DNA of 7,424 nucleotides, from assembly GCA_002394165.1 (NCBI GenBank), contig DGTA01000068.1:1-7424 (forward strand), written 5' to 3'. Under the pieces are notes generated by a model that had not been told where the DNA came from, ran no database searches, and saw only the letters and a list, made by a program, of their open reading frames with translations. The translations under genes and the position numbers were made by a program. This document shows, one piece after another, positions 5,806 to 7,424 of this stretch. The stretch is from Lachnospiraceae bacterium UBA4348 (GTDB taxonomy: Bacteria; Bacillota; Clostridia; Lachnospirales; Lachnospiraceae). Position 1 is the stretch's first letter; each line of letters starts with the position of its first letter.

Positions 5806-7041
5806 TTATGAAAAACGCTCATCGATGACCCGTTTTGATTTTTTCTCGCTTCTGGGCAGGAAACCGAGTTCGACCACATAGACGATCGGTGTGAATCCGA
5901 TACGGCTCTTGATGGTTTCCGCCACCTTCTTCTGGATGTCTTTAAAATCGTTCGTACCGCTCGATTCCACATAGATACGCATGCTGTCCCTTCCGTCGAG
6001 GTGGGAGATGCGGATCTGGTACTCGCTCGAAAGTTCTGGGAACAGGCTCAGCACTTCCTCGATCTGTTTCGGGAAGACGTTGACGCCCTTGATCTTCATC
6101 ATGTCGTCGCTGCGGCCGCTGATCACGTCGATGCGCGGGAAGGGGCTGCCGCACGGGCACTCGCCCGGAATGATCCTGGACAGGTCATGGGTGCGGAAGC
6201 GGATGAGCGGCGCGCCTTCCTTCACCAGCGTGGTGATGACGATCTCGCCCCACTCGCCGTCGGGCACGTTCTTTCCGGTCTCCGGATCGATGATCTCGAG
6301 GTAGAGATAGTCGTCCCAGTAATGCATGCCGGTATCATATTTGCAGTTGATGCCGATGCCGGGTCCGTAGATCTCCGTCAGTCCGTAGATATCGTACAGC
6401 TCGATCCCCAGCTCCGTGCGGATGCGCTCTCTCATCTTCTCGCCCCAGCGCTCGGATCCGATCACGCCCTTCTTTAAGCAGATCTTATCGGCGATCCCTC
6501 TCTTTTCGATCTCCTCAGCCAGCAGCAGGGCATAGGAGGACGTCGCGCAGATGACCGTGCTCTTTAAGTCCATCATCATCTGCAGCTGTTTGTCCGTATT
6601 GCCCGGTCCCATCGGGACCGCCATGGCGCCCAGCTTCTCGCAGCCGTTCTGGAAGCCGATGCCGGCTGTCCACAGGCCGTAACCTGGCGTGATCTGCACG
6701 CGATCGGCGGGCGTAACGCCGGCGTACTCGTAGCACCGCGCGAACTGGATGGCCCAATCCTGTACGTCCTTGGCGGTGTAGGGGATGATGACCGGCGTGC
6801 CCGTCGTGCCCGAGGAGCTGTGGATGCGCACAATTTTTTCCTGGGGCACGGCGGCGAGTCCCAGCGGGTAGGCCTCGCGCAAATCGCCCTTGTCCGAGAA
6901 CGGCAGTTTCTCGAAATCGGCCTGAGTTTTCACGTCGCCGAGGTCGATTCCCTCGAATTTCTTGTCATAGAACGGCGAGCGCTCCTTCAAGGTGGCTAAC
7001 TGGTTGCCGATCATCTCGAGCTGTTGCGGATTCATCTCCAT
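5806..7041 (-). CDS. paaK: Phenylacetate--CoA ligase family protein (aryl-acid, AMP-forming)
   Basis: This 411-residue cytoplasmic adenylate-forming enzyme of the PaaK branch is predicted to activate an aryl acid such as phenylacetate to its CoA thioester via an acyl-AMP, consuming ATP. Motifs in order are the P-loop HSSSGTTGTP (74-83), CATSSYALLLAEE (165-177), the A5 motif YGLTEIYGPG (219-228), RTHDLSRI with D286, the PaaK-typical Cys pair GECPCG (293-298), the hinge/A8 region GRSDDMMKIKGVNVFP (309-324), and the C-terminal LPRSEKKSKRVID (395-407) with probable catalytic K401. The N-terminus is about 20 residues shorter than common PaaK proteins. The frame opens at a GTG (7080). The ATG at 7041 is preferred because the codons before it look non-coding, but it has only a weak purine-rich site (AGAAAGAAG) rather than AGGAGG; the ATG at 7035 is possible. 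The true substrate could be indoleacetate, a hydroxyphenylacetate or a benzoate. It is the first gene of an operon with the isomerase and has a leader of about 200 bases with alternative hairpins. Confidence 0.88.
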   Translation of the reverse strand: MEMNPQQLEMIGNQLATLKERSPFYDKKFEGIDLGDVKTQADFEKLPFSDKGDLREAYPLGLAAVPQEKIVRIHSSSGTTGTPVIIPYTAKDVQDWAIQFARCYEYAGVTPADRVQITPGYGLWTAGIGFQNGCEKLGAMAVPMGPGNTDKQLQMMMDLKSTVICATSSYALLLAEEIEKRGIADKICLKKGVIGSERWGEKMRERIRTELGIELYDIYGLTEIYGPGIGINCKYDTGMHYWDDYLYLEIIDPETGKNVPDGEWGEIVITTLVKEGAPLIRFRTHDLSRIIPGECPCGSPFPRIDVISGRSDDMMKIKGVNVFPKQIEEVLSLFPELSSEYQIRISHLDGRDSMRIYVESSGTNDFKDIQKKVAETIKSRIGFTPIVYVVELGFLPRSEKKSKRVIDERFS

Positions 7042-7112
7042 GGTGGTCTTCTTTCTCGTCGCAATGCGCAATAGGCGCACGTATTCTCATGAAAATCGTA
7101 AGAAGTGGATTT

Positions 7113-7181
7113 GCTTCAAGCCTTTGCAGACGAAGCGTTTGCGCATGCGAAAAAGCCTCAAGCCTGCAGAAGTCTTGAAGC
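7113..7181 (-). promoter_or_regulatory. Attenuator-like alternative hairpins in the leader of the CoA-ligase operon
   Basis: In the minus-strand RNA the segment GCUUCAAG (7181-7174) can pair in two exclusive ways. First, with CUUGAGGC (7162-7155): an 8-9-bp stem with one G-U pair, an 11-base loop and then UUUUU (7154-7150), the form of an intrinsic terminator. Second, with CUUGAAGC (7120-7113): eight perfect pairs, extended after a mismatch by CUU with AAG (7172-7170 with 7124-7122) and, after a one-base bulge, UGCAG with CUGCA (7168-7164 with 7129-7125). That makes about 16 pairs enclosing the first U-tract, which would act as the anti-terminator. The CoA-ligase ATG is 72 bases further on. 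No known riboswitch or T-box motif was recognised, so the signal is unknown. Confidence 0.4.
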
Positions 7182-7182
7182 T
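7150..7182 (-). terminator. Possible intrinsic terminator within the leader
   Basis: On the minus strand AGCTTCAAG (7182-7174) and CTTGAGGCT (7162-7154) form a 9-bp stem with one wobble pair around the loop ACTTCTGCAGG, followed by TTTT and then C. It would stop transcription about 110 bases before the CoA-ligase start. It could belong to the attenuator or end an upstream transcript entering from outside the window. Confidence 0.4.
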
Positions 7183-7247
7183 AAAGCCATCGCCCGGCCG
7201 AAACCGCGGCGATGAAGGTGTTGTCGGATTGAACCTCCATGCCGGCC

Positions 7248-7276
7248 ATTGTAGCACTCATTTTGTGAGCAAATCC
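7248..7276 (-). promoter_or_regulatory. Putative extended -10 promoter of the CoA-ligase operon
   Basis: The minus strand reads TGCTACAAT (plus 7248-7256), an extended -10 with five of six matches to TATAAT. At the 17-base spacing the -35 position holds only GGATTT (7271-7276). The spacer contains a small dyad, CTCA-N5-TGAG (7257-7269), which could be an operator or chance. Transcription would start near 7241 and give a leader of about 200 bases. Confidence 0.36.
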
Positions 7277-7424
7277 CCCGATTTGGCAAATCTGCCGAAA
7301 CGTCCCGCCGCCGCCCATGCGCAGCCCGCCCGGGCGCCCCTCTCGGGGCCGGCTCGCTTGTTTCCCCCTCCGATGCGCGCTAACAGAAGGCGCCTGATGG
7401 AGGCGCGCAAGTGGCTCTCCCACA

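Larger units (their letters stand above)
7042..7424 (-). other. Leader and upstream region of the CoA-ligase operon, no convincing gene
   Basis: These 383 bases hold no gene I can support. From 7042 to about 7241 they appear to be the untranslated leader of the CoA-ligase operon, with a long imperfect inverted repeat at 7113-7181 and a small hairpin TGCGC/GCGCA at 7065-7079. Beyond the putative promoter, 7290-7424 is markedly GC-rich with C-runs and short dyads. These include the palindrome CGCCCGGGCG (7327-7336), GCCCC/GGGGC around TCTC (7336-7349; GAGA loop on the minus strand), and TGCGCGC/GCGCGCA (7374-7380 with 7403-7409). Both strands are open for about 80 codons from 7181/7185 to the edge, as expected of GC-rich DNA; the translations are rich in Arg, Pro and Gly and unlike known domains. 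Confidence 0.5.

Noticed and set aside
7064..7323. Heptamer ATGCGCA in several copies (7064-7070, 7317-7323, reverse at 7140-7146)
   Set aside because: The same heptamer also occurs inside the CoA-ligase coding region (6824-6830) and near-matches are common in this GC-rich DNA, so it is not a convincing operator repeat.
7181..7423. Minus-strand open frame of about 80 codons upstream of the CoA ligase
   Set aside because: It starts at a GTG at the window edge without a usable ribosome binding site, is Arg/Gly/Pro-rich, and overlaps the putative promoter. The opposite strand is equally open, as expected of GC-rich DNA.
7042..7424. Known riboswitch or T-box in the CoA-ligase leader
   Set aside because: I looked for T-box (GGTGGNACCGCG), glycine, cobalamin, SAM, TPP, FMN, ZTP and cyclic-di-GMP core motifs and found none, only unassigned hairpins.

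Overview
The window looks like chromosomal DNA of a fermentative, anaerobic, fairly GC-rich Gram-positive bacterium, probably class Clostridia (Lachnospiraceae-like). This is inference: five of the six genes have strong GGAGG-type ribosome binding sites, the gene content is fermentative, and a palindromic repeat of a type I recall from clostridial genomes is present. No rRNA, tRNA, CRISPR array, transposase gene or phage gene is visible.

Layout. (1) 10-1188, minus: an iron-containing, YqhD/butanol-dehydrogenase-type alcohol dehydrogenase with its own putative promoter. (2) 1293-1351: a 59-bp long palindrome just past the end of the next gene. (3) 1355-2650, minus: a CPA2-type Na+/H+ antiporter. 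(4) 2651-2862: a divergent promoter region. (5) 2863-3900, plus: D-lactate dehydrogenase LdhA with an unusual Cys/His-rich tail; the last codons of the gene form a terminator hairpin. (6) 3929-4891, plus: a CaCA-family Ca2+/Na+ antiporter. (7) 4891-4915: a second, shorter copy of the repeat, filling the gap between two convergent genes and contributing to both stop codons. (8) 4912-5793 and 5806-7041, minus: a two-gene operon, transcribed in the order PaaK-type aryl-acid CoA ligase, then xylose-isomerase-like TIM-barrel sugar isomerase/epimerase. (9) 7042-7424: a leader and upstream region without a convincing gene. It holds an extended -10 promoter and a terminator/anti-terminator-like pair of mutually exclusive hairpins.

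How the genes may work together. The alcohol dehydrogenase and LdhA both dispose of reducing equivalents (aldehyde to alcohol, pyruvate to D-lactate), and the two antiporters handle H+, Na+ and Ca2+ in a cell that acidifies its surroundings. This is a functional theme, not a proven system. The CoA ligase and isomerase are clearly co-transcribed, but why they are paired is not evident. I see no clear new defence or mobile system. The observations most worth checking are the attenuator-like leader of the CoA-ligase operon, the terminator embedded in ldhA with its Cys-rich tail, and the palindromic repeat family.
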